The translations under genes and the position numbers were made by a program. A DNA stretch of 64,000 nucleotides from NCBI GenBank assembly GCA_965200525.1, contig OZ241368.1, positions 62,001-126,000 on the forward strand, given 5' to 3'. The notes under the pieces are model-generated. The model searched no databases and was not told where the DNA came from. It saw only the letters and a list, made by a program, of their open reading frames with translations. Source of the DNA: JANNPJ01 sp965200525. Its GTDB lineage: Bacteria > Actinomycetota > Actinomycetes > Actinomycetales > Kineosporiaceae. Positions 25,317 through 34,198 of the stretch are shown piece by piece (position 1 is the first letter of the stretch; every line of letters starts with the position of its first letter).

Positions 25317-25961
25317 TCAGCCCTTGATGTAGGCCAGGACGGCGAGTACCCGGCGGCTGCTGTCCGGAGACTCCGGCAGGTCGAGGCGGGCGAAGATGCT
25401 GCGCACGTGCGCCTCGACCGTCCGCTGGCTCAGGTGCAACAGCTCGCCGATGCGGGCGTTGGAGTGGCCCTGCGCCATCAGGTCGAGGATCTCGCGCTCA
25501 CGGGCGGTCAGCTCGTCCAGCGGGCCGGCGACCCGGCTGCGGTTCAGCAGCTGGGTGACCACGGCCGGGTCGAGCACGCACTCACCGGCCGTGATCCGGC
25601 GCAGGGCGTCCACCAGCACCGCCGGGTGCGCCACCCTTTCCTTCAGCAGGTACCCGCAGGCCGACGGCGCAGACTCCAGCAATTGCGAGGCATACCGGAC
25701 GTCGAGGTAGCTCGACAGCAGCAGCACCGCCGTGGCCGGGTACCGCTCCCGGATCGCCAGCGCCGCCTGCAGGCCCTCGTCGGTGTGCGTCGGCGGCATT
25801 TTGATGTCGACCAGGGCAGCATCCGGCCGCTCAGCGGCGACCATCGAGAGCAGGGCGGCGCCGTCGCCGGCCTCGCCGACCGTCGTGATGCCCTCACTGT
25901 CCAGCAGCCGGACCAGCCCGGCCCGCAGCAGCACCATGTCCTCGGCGATCACGACGCGCAC
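25317..25961 (-). CDS. Response regulator, NarL/LuxR type, of the split-kinase cluster
   Basis: This 214-residue regulator starts RVVIAEDMVLLR, with phospho-acceptor Asp52 in ALVDIKMP and Lys107 in GYLLKER. A LuxR helix-turn-helix follows (LTAREREILDLMAQGHSN, then RTVEAHVRSIF). The start GTG 25961 has AAGGAG seven bases upstream and lies 13 bases inside the kinase gene, so kinase and regulator are co-expressed. It is the only regulator gene in the four-gene cluster and is probably the final output of both kinases. A 20-bp palindrome at 27641-27660 is its likely binding site. Confidence 0.9.
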   Translation of the reverse strand: MRVVIAEDMVLLRAGLVRLLDSEGITTVGEAGDGAALLSMVAAERPDAALVDIKMPPTHTDEGLQAALAIRERYPATAVLLLSSYLDVRYASQLLESAPSACGYLLKERVAHPAVLVDALRRITAGECVLDPAVVTQLLNRSRVAGPLDELTAREREILDLMAQGHSNARIGELLHLSQRTVEAHVRSIFARLDLPESPDSSRRVLAVLAYIKG

Positions 25962-27604
25962 GGGAGCTCTCCTTCCAGGCTGATCCGCGTCGGTGACGAC
26001 GTGAGGGTGAGGCGCCCGCCGGCGGCCACGAACCGGTCCTCGGCCGGCTGGACAGCGTCCCACAGGCGGCTGGCGGGGGCGGGCATGTTGCCGCGTCCGG
26101 CTACCGCAGTGCCTGCGTCCACGCTGCTGGAGCTGCCCGGGATATCGAGGCTGACCCGGACCCGGGCCGGATCCGGTGTTCCGCCACCCAGCTCGACGCT
26201 CACGGGAGCCGGCGCGCGCCGGGTGACGTCGAGCACCAGCTGATACACCGCCATGGCGGCGGCCCTCGACAGGCGGCCCTCGATCGACCCGTGCACCATC
26301 AGGGGCACGCCGGTGTGATCGCCCAGTTCCCGCAGGGCCGAGCCGATCCCGGCTTCCTCCAGGCTCGCCGGGAACAGCCCGCGGGCCACGGCCCGCAACT
26401 CCCCCAGGGCAGCATCGATCTCAGCGTGCTCGGGCGTGAACGCCCGCGACGGGCCCCCGGCTGAGGCCAGCATCAGGCCGAGGGCAACGAGGCGCTGCTG
26501 GGCGCCGTCGTGCAGGTTGCGCTCCAGAACGCGCCGCCGGGCATCACCTTCGGCGACGAGCCGGGTCCGAACGGCGATCACGTCGTGGACCTCGGCCCGC
26601 AACCGGGCCTGTGCGGCCAGATACTCCAGGGCCAACCCGGCGGACGTCGCAGCCGTCGCGAGCAGGTCTGCGGACCCCCTGAGCTGCGGGTCGTAGCGCA
26701 GGTCGGCGAACGGGACCCCGAGGCGGCTCAGCTGCAGCACGGCGCGGCCCGGGCGATCCGGGACGGGCTCACCGTCCGCGTCGATCGCTCGACCGTCGTG
26801 CCGGCGAAACCAGATCTGCAGTCCGGGGTCGGAGACGGCCTGGCGCAGCGAGTCGAGCAGGGCCGGCAGGTCAGGCACGGCCGCCAGCACACGACGCGTC
26901 ATCCGCCGCCCGGCGGTCCGGATCAGGTAGGCCCGCCACGCGATGCCGGCGGCCAGCAGCACGATCAGCACACACTGGACCAGCCACACTCGATCGGCGA
27001 AGTCGTCGACCTCGCCAGTGGGAAGCCGCAGGGCGTGCCCGGCCTCGATGGTCGCCAGCAGGGCGATCCCGGCGCCGGCCGTGAGCATCGGCCAGCAGAG
27101 CCGGCGGCTCAGAGCCGGGGCCCGCACGGCCTGGACGCCGGCCAGCGCCACCAGGGCCGGTCCCCAGAGCAGGGTCAGCCCGCTGGCCGTGCGCTGCAGC
27201 CGGTCGGCGCCCCCGTTCCACCCGACCAGCAGCACGAGGTTCGCCGGGCAGGTGTTGCACCCGCCCGTACTCGGATCGAGGAGCAGCGCCGGCAGCAGGG
27301 CACCGACCACCACGGCGGACGCCAGCGCGGCGCCCACCACGATCAGGGCGCTGCGACGCAGTGGGACCACGGGCCAGGCCGCACCGGCCACCGCGGACAG
27401 GGCGGGCGTGAGGCCGGCGGCGAGCAGCGAGTACGTGAACGGCAACGCGGTGGACGGGATCACGATCTCGGTCGCGGGCAGGGCCAGCGCCGCCACCAGC
27501 AGCAGCCAGCCAACAGGGCGCGCCAGCCCCCGGGTCACGAGCAGGCCACCGGCGCTGAGCGCGCTCAGCCCGGCCACCGTCTCGACCAGCACCGCGGCAT
27601 CCAC
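25949..27604 (-). CDS. Sensor kinase A: intact HisKA_3 histidine, degenerate ATPase domain
   Basis: This 551-residue sensor has about eight hydrophobic helices, a GCNTCP motif (Cys116, Cys119), a GAF-like linker (about 240-330) and a HisKA_3 helix with ERNLHDGAQQRL (His365). The ATPase domain has lost its motifs. The N-box position reads YQLVLDVTRR with Asp459 where Asn is required. The G1 box DxGxG reads DIPGS, and the G2 box is absent. It should accept phosphate but probably cannot bind ATP well. GTG 27604 or TTG 27607 is the start. It is paralogous to the kinase at 29208-30863, which has the opposite defect. Confidence 0.85.
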   Translation of the reverse strand: MDAAVLVETVAGLSALSAGGLLVTRGLARPVGWLLLVAALALPATEIVIPSTALPFTYSLLAAGLTPALSAVAGAAWPVVPLRRSALIVVGAALASAVVVGALLPALLLDPSTGGCNTCPANLVLLVGWNGGADRLQRTASGLTLLWGPALVALAGVQAVRAPALSRRLCWPMLTAGAGIALLATIEAGHALRLPTGEVDDFADRVWLVQCVLIVLLAAGIAWRAYLIRTAGRRMTRRVLAAVPDLPALLDSLRQAVSDPGLQIWFRRHDGRAIDADGEPVPDRPGRAVLQLSRLGVPFADLRYDPQLRGSADLLATAATSAGLALEYLAAQARLRAEVHDVIAVRTRLVAEGDARRRVLERNLHDGAQQRLVALGLMLASAGGPSRAFTPEHAEIDAALGELRAVARGLFPASLEEAGIGSALRELGDHTGVPLMVHGSIEGRLSRAAAMAVYQLVLDVTRRAPAPVSVELGGGTPDPARVRVSLDIPGSSSSVDAGTAVAGRGNMPAPASRLWDAVQPAEDRFVAAGGRLTLTSSPTRISLEGELPCAS

Positions 27605-27640
27605 CAACGCATGGTGGCAGCCGGGGGCGCGATCTTCTAC

Positions 27641-27660
27641 CGTCGGTGCAGACACCGACG
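27641..27660. promoter_or_regulatory. Palindrome between the two divergent operons of the split-kinase cluster
   Basis: CGTCGGTG-CAGA-CACCGACG is a perfect 8-bp-arm palindrome in the 122-bp divergent region between sensor kinase A and the DctP-like lipoprotein gene. Its position suits a regulator that controls both operons together, most simply the response regulator of the cluster. Confidence 0.55.
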
Positions 27661-27726
27661 CCCGGCCGTTCAGGTCGGGTGGTGACGCCGATGCCAGGAG
27701 GGCCGCTGACGACGAGGCTGGTTCGC

Positions 27727-29226
27727 ATGAGAGTGACACGAACCGTCGCCGTCGCCGCGACCGCCGCACTGCTGCCCGCCCTCCTGGGTGGGTGCGCCCA
27801 CCAGGCCGTGAACAAGCAGGGGGCGCCCGTGCAGGACGTCACCGTCCTGCGGATCGGCACCGACAGCCCGCAGGACGCCGAACTCGCGTTCTTCGCCGCG
27901 GCGGTGGACCGGCGCTCCGGTCACCGGGTGCGGGTCGAGGTCGAACGGAAGACCTACGACAGTGAGACGCCCGGCGGCGAGGCTCGCCTCGCCGGTGACC
28001 TGCGCTCGGGGAAGGTCGGGTTCGGGTTCGTGCCCTCGCGCGACTGGGCCGTGGTCGACCCCCAGTTCCAGGCGGTGCAGGCGCCCTTCCTGGTCAGCAC
28101 CGACGCCGCCGCATCAGCTCTGGCCGTGGCTCCGGTCGGCGCCGACCTGCTGCGCGGGACCTCGCCCTACGGGGTCACCGGCCTGGCCCTGATCCCCGGG
28201 GAAGCCCGGCGGCTGAGCACGCGCCGGCCTGTGCTCGCGGCGTCCGACCTGAAGGAGGTCGCCCTGCGGATCAACGACAGCGCGCAGAGTGCGCAGCTCA
28301 TGTCGGCGCTGGGAGCCCATCCGGTACAGGACCTGACCTCGGCCGCCACCCACAGCCAGTTGGGCTCGGGACAGCTGGCCGGGGTGGAGACCTCGCCGAC
28401 CTTCGTCCGGGAGAACTCCTACAACTCCACCGCCCCGTACCTGACCTCGTTCGGCCTGTTCCCGAAACTGGAAATCCTGATGGCGAACACGCACACCTGG
28501 GAGGGCCTGGACGCCGCGGACCGCCGGGCCGTCAGCGCGGCCGCCCTGGACGCCCGGACGCACGCGATCGGCGACGTCCCGGGCCAGGAGGCGGCCGCCC
28601 TGTCGACCATCTGCCGCAGCGCCACCGTGATCGTCCAGCCCTCCCCCGCCGCCCTGCATGCACTGGTGTCCGCGGCCGCGCCGGCCCAACCGCAGGATCC
28701 GGCCGTGCGGGCGACGATGGCTCGGATCGCCAAGGAGGTCGCCGGCACCGGCGCGCAGCCACTGGCCGCCCCGGTGCCGACGGACTGCCGCAGCGCCACG
28801 ACGGCCACGCAGGCCACCTCGCTGCACGAGCGGCTGGTGCATCCCACCTCCGACGGGGCTGCCGCCACGAGCTTCCCGACCGGCGTCTTCACGGTGACCG
28901 TGAGCGCCGCGCAATGGGCCAAGGCCGGCCTGGGCGGAACCGACTGGGCCAACGACATCACGTTCACCTGGACGCTTCGTCCGGACGGCACCGTCGGCGT
29001 CACCCAGAACCCCGACTTCGCCGATCAGGGCCCGGCCACGGGCACCTGGACGGTGCACGGCGATGTCGTCCGGTTCCGGACCACGCAGTCCAGCGACCCG
29101 AGCACCGTGTACGACGAGAGCCTGAAGTGGAGCTACTACAAGGGACAGCTGCACTTCACGGTGGTCTCCGTGCAGGACGACGCCGGGCGAGTGATCTACG
29201 GCCTGCCGTGGCGCAAGGTTCGCTGA
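27727..29226 (+). CDS. DctP/TRAP-type substrate-binding lipoprotein with an extra C-terminal domain
   Basis: This 499-residue lipoprotein has lipobox LLGGC (Cys23). Residues about 40-330 follow the DctP-type binding-protein order: TVLRIGTDSPQD, GKVGFGFVPSR, AFLVST, LATTG-like GEARRL, GLFPKLEILMANTHTWEGLDAADRRAV. A linker and a second beta-rich domain (about 385-495, FPTGVFTVTVSAAQW to VIYGLPWRKV) follow and are not part of DctP. No DctQ or DctM permease genes adjoin. It precedes and overlaps the second kinase gene by 19 bases, so it is likely a ligand receptor for the kinases, not a transporter component. ATG 27727 has GAGG nine bases upstream. Confidence 0.82.
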   Translation: MRVTRTVAVAATAALLPALLGGCAHQAVNKQGAPVQDVTVLRIGTDSPQDAELAFFAAAVDRRSGHRVRVEVERKTYDSETPGGEARLAGDLRSGKVGFGFVPSRDWAVVDPQFQAVQAPFLVSTDAAASALAVAPVGADLLRGTSPYGVTGLALIPGEARRLSTRRPVLAASDLKEVALRINDSAQSAQLMSALGAHPVQDLTSAATHSQLGSGQLAGVETSPTFVRENSYNSTAPYLTSFGLFPKLEILMANTHTWEGLDAADRRAVSAAALDARTHAIGDVPGQEAAALSTICRSATVIVQPSPAALHALVSAAAPAQPQDPAVRATMARIAKEVAGTGAQPLAAPVPTDCRSATTATQATSLHERLVHPTSDGAAATSFPTGVFTVTVSAAQWAKAGLGGTDWANDITFTWTLRPDGTVGVTQNPDFADQGPATGTWTVHGDVVRFRTTQSSDPSTVYDESLKWSYYKGQLHFTVVSVQDDAGRVIYGLPWRKVR

Positions 29227-30863
29227 ACCGCGCGGCCCGCGGCGGTCCTCGCGCCGCCGGCACCGTGGTCCTGCTCGGCGGGGGCGTAGCCGAGATCGTC
29301 ACCCACGCCTCGCCGCCCAGTGCCCTGCTCGACTGGGTGGTGGGGGCCGGCCTGGTGGCGGCAGCGCTGCGCCACACCGCTCCGGCCGGACGTCGAGATC
29401 GGACCAGCGCCGGTCTGGGCCTAGCCACCGCCGGCGCCTGGTTCCTGGCCACACTGCTGAGCGGTCCGGCGCCGGCCGGCATGTCGCCGTGGTGGTCCGG
29501 CGCCGCCTCGGTCGCGGCCCTGGCCTACCGCGGCCCGTTGCTACACTGGCTGGCCCGGCATACGCCACCGACCGGACCCGATCGGGTGCGGGTCGCCCTC
29601 ATGGCGACCGGATACGCGGTCGCGCTGATCGGTGGGCTGCCGGGCTCGGTGGCCACCGCGGCCGTGGCGGCGACGCTCGCAGCCTGGGTCGCGCTCACCT
29701 CGCGTCGCTCCAGCCGGCCGGACGACGCCCGCCGGGCGGGACTGGCCGGCGCTGCGGTCATGTTGCTGCTGGCCGCGGTCTGGGCGGCCTCCGCGGGCGG
29801 GCTGCCCGCCCCGGTGGATCAGGTGCTGACCGCGCTGGCGATGCTGGCCACCGCGGGACGCCTGTCCCGTCCCGCGGCCTCCGGGGCACTCACCGGCGCT
29901 GTCGGGCGTCTGGTGCTCGAGCTCGGTCCCACCGACCGGGCCGCCTCGCCGGTGACGGCGTCCCTCGCCCGGGCGCTGGCTGACCCGGACCTGCGGGTCT
30001 ACACCTTTCGGCCCGGCACCGGTTGGGTCGACGAGCTCGGTCGCACCGTGCCCGAGCCCCCGCCGAACGGCGAGGGGGCCGACCTCACCCAGGTCGACCT
30101 TCCCGCCGGGGGTCAGGTCGTACTGCGGCACGGGCCCTCCGGTGCCGGCGACAGCGACCTCGCCCGCGCCGCCGCCCGGGCCGCGGGGTTGGCCCTGGAA
30201 AGCATGCGCGTGGACGCCGAGGCCGGCCGGCAGGCGGACGACGTGCGCGAATCCGCCCGCCGGCTGGTGAGAATCGACGACACCGAGAAGCAGGCCCTGG
30301 CCGACCGGCTGCGTGGGTCCGCCCTGGCCCGGCTGCACCGCGTGCGCGACTCGATGGCAGCGACCGGGGCTTCGCCGGTCCTGGTCAGCGAACTCGACGA
30401 GGTGCTGGACGACCTCGACCGCCTGGCCGCCGGTCTCGCCCCCGCCGCCCTGACCACTCGCCCTCTGCCCGACGTCCTGCGGGACCTGGTCGCAGGCAGC
30501 GCCGTGCCGGTCCAGCTGGAGCTCTCCGGCGACGTCGCGGCATTGCCCGAAAACCTCCGCGCGCTGGTCTATTACCTCTGCGCCGAGGCGCTCACCAACG
30601 TCGCCCGCCACGCCCGAGCCGGCGCGGCGACCGTGCGTGTGCAGGCGGGAGCCACCCTGGTGCTGGACATCACCGACGACGGCTGCGGAGGCGCAACCAC
30701 CGCGGCCGGTCGCGGCGTGCAAGGCCTGGCCGACCGGGTCGCGCTCGCATCGGGCACCTGGCTCCTGGAAAGCCCACCAGGTGGCCCCACACGCCTGCGA
30801 GCCGAGATCCCGCTCGACGTCGATGGTCCACCGAAGGAGATCGAGAGAGGGAAACGTGAATGA
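29208..30863 (+). CDS. Sensor kinase B: intact ATPase domain, no phospho-acceptor histidine
   Basis: This 551-residue protein has eight or so hydrophobic helices (about 16-235), a linker domain homologous to that of kinase A (ALADPDLRVY, AARAAGLALES), and a HisKA_3-like helix in which the LHDG of the family reads LRGS (Arg369-Gly370). The ATPase domain is complete: N-box AEALTNVARHA (Asn464), G1 TDDGCGG (Asp490) and G2 GRGVQGLADRV. A His at 377 does not align with the phospho-acceptor. Start GTG 29208 lies inside the end of the lipoprotein gene. It could phosphorylate kinase A in trans. Confidence 0.85.
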   Translation: MAQGSLNRAARGGPRAAGTVVLLGGGVAEIVTHASPPSALLDWVVGAGLVAAALRHTAPAGRRDRTSAGLGLATAGAWFLATLLSGPAPAGMSPWWSGAASVAALAYRGPLLHWLARHTPPTGPDRVRVALMATGYAVALIGGLPGSVATAAVAATLAAWVALTSRRSSRPDDARRAGLAGAAVMLLLAAVWAASAGGLPAPVDQVLTALAMLATAGRLSRPAASGALTGAVGRLVLELGPTDRAASPVTASLARALADPDLRVYTFRPGTGWVDELGRTVPEPPPNGEGADLTQVDLPAGGQVVLRHGPSGAGDSDLARAAARAAGLALESMRVDAEAGRQADDVRESARRLVRIDDTEKQALADRLRGSALARLHRVRDSMAATGASPVLVSELDEVLDDLDRLAAGLAPAALTTRPLPDVLRDLVAGSAVPVQLELSGDVAALPENLRALVYYLCAEALTNVARHARAGAATVRVQAGATLVLDITDDGCGGATTAAGRGVQGLADRVALASGTWLLESPPGGPTRLRAEIPLDVDGPPKEIERGKRE

Positions 30864-30878
30864 CTTCCTTGCCTGAAA

Positions 30879-31640
30879 CTAGTTGATCGGGGAGATCATG
30901 CCGCCGTTGACGTACACCGTCTGCGCAGTGACCCACTTGGCGTCGGGGGAGGCCAGGAATCGCATCACCGGCACGACGTCGACCGGGTCCCCCAGTTCCC
31001 CGCTGATGGTCTGGCCGGCCAGCCAGGCCAGCGTGTCCTTCGTTTCGGCCCCGAACAGGAAGCTGGTCTTCTGCGGGCCGGGAGCGATGCAGTTGACGGT
31101 GATGCCACGCACCCCGATCTCTTTGGAGAACGCCTTGGTGAAGTGCTCGACCGGCGCCTTGCTGCCGGCGTAGGCGGAGTACGTGGGAGCGGTGACCGCG
31201 ACCTGGGTCGTCACCATGTTGATGATCCGGCCGTTGTCGGCCATCTTGCTGAAGGCCTCCCGCATCAGGAAGTACGGGATCTTGGTGTTGATGGCGAACG
31301 ACGCGTCGAACTCCGCCTCGGAGGTCTCGGCCAGCGGCTTGCGCACGATGATGCCGGAGGTGTTGACCACGATGTCCCAGTGGCCGAACCGCTCCAGCGT
31401 CGCATCGACGAGCCGGGTGATGGTTGCCACGTCGGTCAGGTCACCCTGGAAGGCGATCGCCTCCACCCCCAGGGACTTCAGCTCGTTGACCGTCTCGGCC
31501 GCCTCGCTCTGGCGCCGCGCGCTGTTGTAGTGCACGACGACGTCGGCACCCTCACGCGCCAGCGCCTGGCTGAAGAGCCGACCGATGTTGGCCGTGCCCC
31601 CGGTGACGATCGCGACCTTGCCTGCCTGGATCCCTGGCAT
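30879..31640 (-). CDS. Short-chain dehydrogenase/reductase
   Basis: This 253-residue SDR has the nucleotide loop TGGTANIG, an NTSG in place of the common NNAG, and catalytic Tyr and Lys in YSAYAGSKAPVEH. The cofactor side (HYNSARRQ after the second strand) fits NADP. The end VTAQTVYVNGGMISP is typical of classical SDRs. ATG 31640 is preceded by AGGAGG. The stop is 15 bases from the convergent kinase B stop, and the AraC-type gene lies upstream, so the latter may control it. The substrate is unknown. Confidence 0.85.
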   Translation of the reverse strand: MPGIQAGKVAIVTGGTANIGRLFSQALAREGADVVVHYNSARRQSEAAETVNELKSLGVEAIAFQGDLTDVATITRLVDATLERFGHWDIVVNTSGIIVRKPLAETSEAEFDASFAINTKIPYFLMREAFSKMADNGRIINMVTTQVAVTAPTYSAYAGSKAPVEHFTKAFSKEIGVRGITVNCIAPGPQKTSFLFGAETKDTLAWLAGQTISGELGDPVDVVPVMRFLASPDAKWVTAQTVYVNGGMISPIN

Positions 31641-31751
31641 TGCGTGCCTCCTGGTTCGCCCGCGCCCCGGACTGGAGCGCTCGGCCACGCTAGAGCCGGC
31701 TGAGCAGGCGGCGCCGTCGAGAATCTGCGGTCAGGACACGAAGAATTGCGC

Positions 31752-32654
31752 TCACACCGGTGTGCGCGCCGAACCCACCGAACGGCGGTAGGCGGCGGGG
31801 CTGGAGCCGAACCGGGCCCGGAAGGAGGCCGAGAATGCCGAGGGAGTGGAGAATCCGCACAGGCCCGCGATCTCGGTGACGCTCAGGTCGCTTCGGCGCA
31901 GGTAGCGCTCCGCGGTGTCCAGGCGCCGCATCACCAGGTAGCGGTGGGGGGTCGTGCCGGTTGCCGCGGTGAAGACCCGCAGGAAGTGAAACGAACTGAG
32001 TTCGGCCACGGCGGCCATCTCGGCGAGCGAGACCGAGCGGACGTGGTTGTCGCGGATGTAGGCCAGGACGCGACGGATCCGCTGGGTCTCCGCCCCGGGT
32101 TGCGCGTTCACCACCCGAGCCAGGGTTCGTCGGGGGGTGTGGTGGATGAGGATGTGCGTGGCCAGGAACGTTGCCGCCGACTCGGCATACAGGTCGTCCA
32201 CCCCGCGCGCGGCGGCGGTGCGCAGGCTCGCGATCGTCGCGCTGATCACCGGGTCCTCGGCGTCCAGGGCACTCGGGCGCCGCACGCGCGGTGCGCTTCG
32301 CCCCCACAGTTGCCAGGCCGTGGAGTCCATCAGCGGTCCCGGCAGCCGCACGTGGGTGGTCCGGTGTGAGGTTGGGCCCTTCCAGCGCAGGCGGGCGCCC
32401 TGTCCGGGTGGGGTCAGGCCGATCCGACCGGCACTGTAGGCGGCACTGGTCCAGCGCGTCCCGGTTCGTGACTGGATCACCGTTCGGCCCGAGTCCACCA
32501 GCACGAGCTGCTGGTCCGGGGACGGCTCGATGATCACGTCGTTGACCACCGGGTCGTTGTCCAGCTGGTAGAGGACCAGCGAGGTCCATCCCGCGTCGGC
32601 GGCCGACATCACGCTGCGGGCGTGCGGCCCGGTCTCGACGATCGACTCCGACAT
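31752..32654 (-). CDS. AraC family transcriptional regulator
   Basis: This 300-residue regulator has an N-terminal domain (about 1-170) without clear relatives. A C-terminal AraC double helix-turn-helix follows: IRRVLAYIRDNHVRSVSLAEMAAVAELSSFHFLRVF, then AERYLRRSDLSVTEIAGLCGFSTPSAFSASFRARFGSSPAAYR. ATG 32654 has GGGAGT four bases upstream. It lies just upstream of the SDR gene in the same direction and may control it. The ligand is unknown. Confidence 0.85.
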   Translation of the reverse strand: MSESIVETGPHARSVMSAADAGWTSLVLYQLDNDPVVNDVIIEPSPDQQLVLVDSGRTVIQSRTGTRWTSAAYSAGRIGLTPPGQGARLRWKGPTSHRTTHVRLPGPLMDSTAWQLWGRSAPRVRRPSALDAEDPVISATIASLRTAAARGVDDLYAESAATFLATHILIHHTPRRTLARVVNAQPGAETQRIRRVLAYIRDNHVRSVSLAEMAAVAELSSFHFLRVFTAATGTTPHRYLVMRRLDTAERYLRRSDLSVTEIAGLCGFSTPSAFSASFRARFGSSPAAYRRSVGSARTPV

Positions 32655-32798
32655 GCCACTCCCGTTCGACGCTGCCACCGGGGTATCCGAGCGCCACACT
32701 GCCAGAGCGAGCCGCATCCGGCGATCGCGGGCCGGGGAGCCACCCGATCGGGCTCGACCGGCCCTGACGCAGATCGCGATACTCCGGGAACGGTGGGC

Positions 32799-34130
32799 TC
32801 AGTCGCGCGTGAGCGGCCCGCCGAGCCCGAGTCCCCGTCGTCCGGTCTCGTTCAGGTCGTCGGGGTCAAACCGGTTGGACCAGTCATGTTCGTAGTTCTC
32901 GTCCGGGAAGTCCGAAGGGCTGGACCCGGTGGTGAAGGCGTCGCGGACGTGCGCGGCGTAGGTCTCGTTGCGAGGACACCAGGGCGCGGCGGGGATGTAC
33001 ATGACATTGCCCCAGCCCTTCTGATCAGTCACCGGGGCAACGCCGTGGATCATGTCGCAGTGCCACCAGACCGAATCTCCGGCCTTCACATCCGGGATGC
33101 CGGCCAGGGCCTTCATCAGCAGCGGGTGCCACTGCCGGCCGGCCGGGAAGACCTGGTTGACGGTGACCCCGCACATGTCGTCGTCGGGCACGTCGCTCAA
33201 CAGGGGCCGCAGCATGAGGTAGGCCATCGCCTCGGGGATCGGGACCGTGTGCAGCACTCCCTGGTCGTGGTCCATGTCCGAGAGGGCCGTCCAGCCCTGG
33301 AAGGTCCGGAACGCCGAGCACATGGTCGAGCCGGGGTACTGCGAGCCGTCGGTGCGGTGAGCGGCGTCCCAGGGGTCGTAGGACTCGACGCTGCCGTCGA
33401 AGAGGTGACGGAACGCCTTCTGGTACGCCTGCGTCATCCACAGGTCGAGCGTGCCGGGGTCCAGATGGGTTCCCAGACCGCTGGAGTCGGCGCCCTCGGG
33501 GCGGCGGCGAATGCGGTCGGGATAGAGCGAGTCGCGGTCGGGGTCGAACCACTGGGTGCCCTCGGACTCGTGCCGCCAGCGGGCGTTGAGGAATCGCTGG
33601 ACGGTGGCCATCCGATCGCTCTGGCGCGCCTGCATCTGCGCCGGCGACCAGTAGATCGGGTAGATCTCCGGTTTCGAGCCGACGCTGCCGAAGAAGTCGT
33701 CGCCGGGGCCGCGGTAGTTCTCGAAGAACCGGTTGGACTCGACGTAGTCGACGATGTCGCGGTCCCAGGCCAGGGCCTGCTCCCGAGGGAAGTGCCCGCG
33801 CACGATCAGACAGCCACGGCGCTGCAGTTTCTCGATCAGCGCGGCGGGGACCGCACCTGCGGCGATGTCGGCGTAGTCGATCACCGGCCAGACCTCCTCA
33901 CCGGCGGCGAGTTCGGCGGTGATCTGCTCGACCTGAACGCGGACCCGGTCCTCGACGACCGCGAAGACCTCCTCGACCGTGCGCCCCGACGCGGCGATCC
34001 GAGCCCGCAGCGCGGCCTTGATCTGCCTGGTGGCGGCCCGAAGATCATCCGGCGGACTCTCCCAGAAAGGGAGCTCGGGCAGATCGGGCCCAGCGGGGAC
34101 TGAGATGGGTGCGTTCGAGGTCAGAGACAT
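32799..34130 (-). CDS. DUF1479 (YbiU-like) Fe(II)/2-oxoglutarate oxygenase-like protein
   Basis: This 443-residue protein matches the DUF1479/YbiU family. Candidate metal ligands are in GLGTHLDPGTLDLW (His and Asp) and WWHCDMIHGVAP (His), a layout shared with jelly-roll iron/2-oxoglutarate oxygenases. It begins with an arginine-rich helical segment of about 100 residues. The reaction is unknown. The promoter lies in an 87-bp divergent region with the ROK gene that carries two 13-bp repeats, so a sugar-related regulator probably controls it. Confidence 0.82.
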   Translation of the reverse strand: MSLTSNAPISVPAGPDLPELPFWESPPDDLRAATRQIKAALRARIAASGRTVEEVFAVVEDRVRVQVEQITAELAAGEEVWPVIDYADIAAGAVPAALIEKLQRRGCLIVRGHFPREQALAWDRDIVDYVESNRFFENYRGPGDDFFGSVGSKPEIYPIYWSPAQMQARQSDRMATVQRFLNARWRHESEGTQWFDPDRDSLYPDRIRRRPEGADSSGLGTHLDPGTLDLWMTQAYQKAFRHLFDGSVESYDPWDAAHRTDGSQYPGSTMCSAFRTFQGWTALSDMDHDQGVLHTVPIPEAMAYLMLRPLLSDVPDDDMCGVTVNQVFPAGRQWHPLLMKALAGIPDVKAGDSVWWHCDMIHGVAPVTDQKGWGNVMYIPAAPWCPRNETYAAHVRDAFTTGSSPSDFPDENYEHDWSNRFDPDDLNETGRRGLGLGGPLTRD

Positions 34131-34151
34131 GCCAACTCCATCAGTGAGGAC

Positions 34152-34164
34152 TCCTTACTAGAAT
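34152..34164 (+). promoter_or_regulatory. ROK-region direct repeat, copy 1
   Basis: TCCTTACTAGAAT, repeated exactly at 34199-34211. The spacing between equivalent bases is 47 bp. Copy 1 lies 22 bp from the DUF1479 start. Confidence 0.6.
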
Positions 34165-34198
34165 CGACACTAGGTCGGCTCAGACGTAAAGGCAAGAG

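Noticed and set aside
25949..27604. Kinase A as an ordinary complete kinase
   Set aside because: Its N-, G1- and G2-box residues are missing on direct reading, so an ordinary-kinase call would hide the defect.
32622..34103. A 493-residue plus-strand frame opposite DUF1479
   Set aside because: Val/Asp/Gly-rich antisense composition and no ribosome site; the DUF1479 frame is clear.
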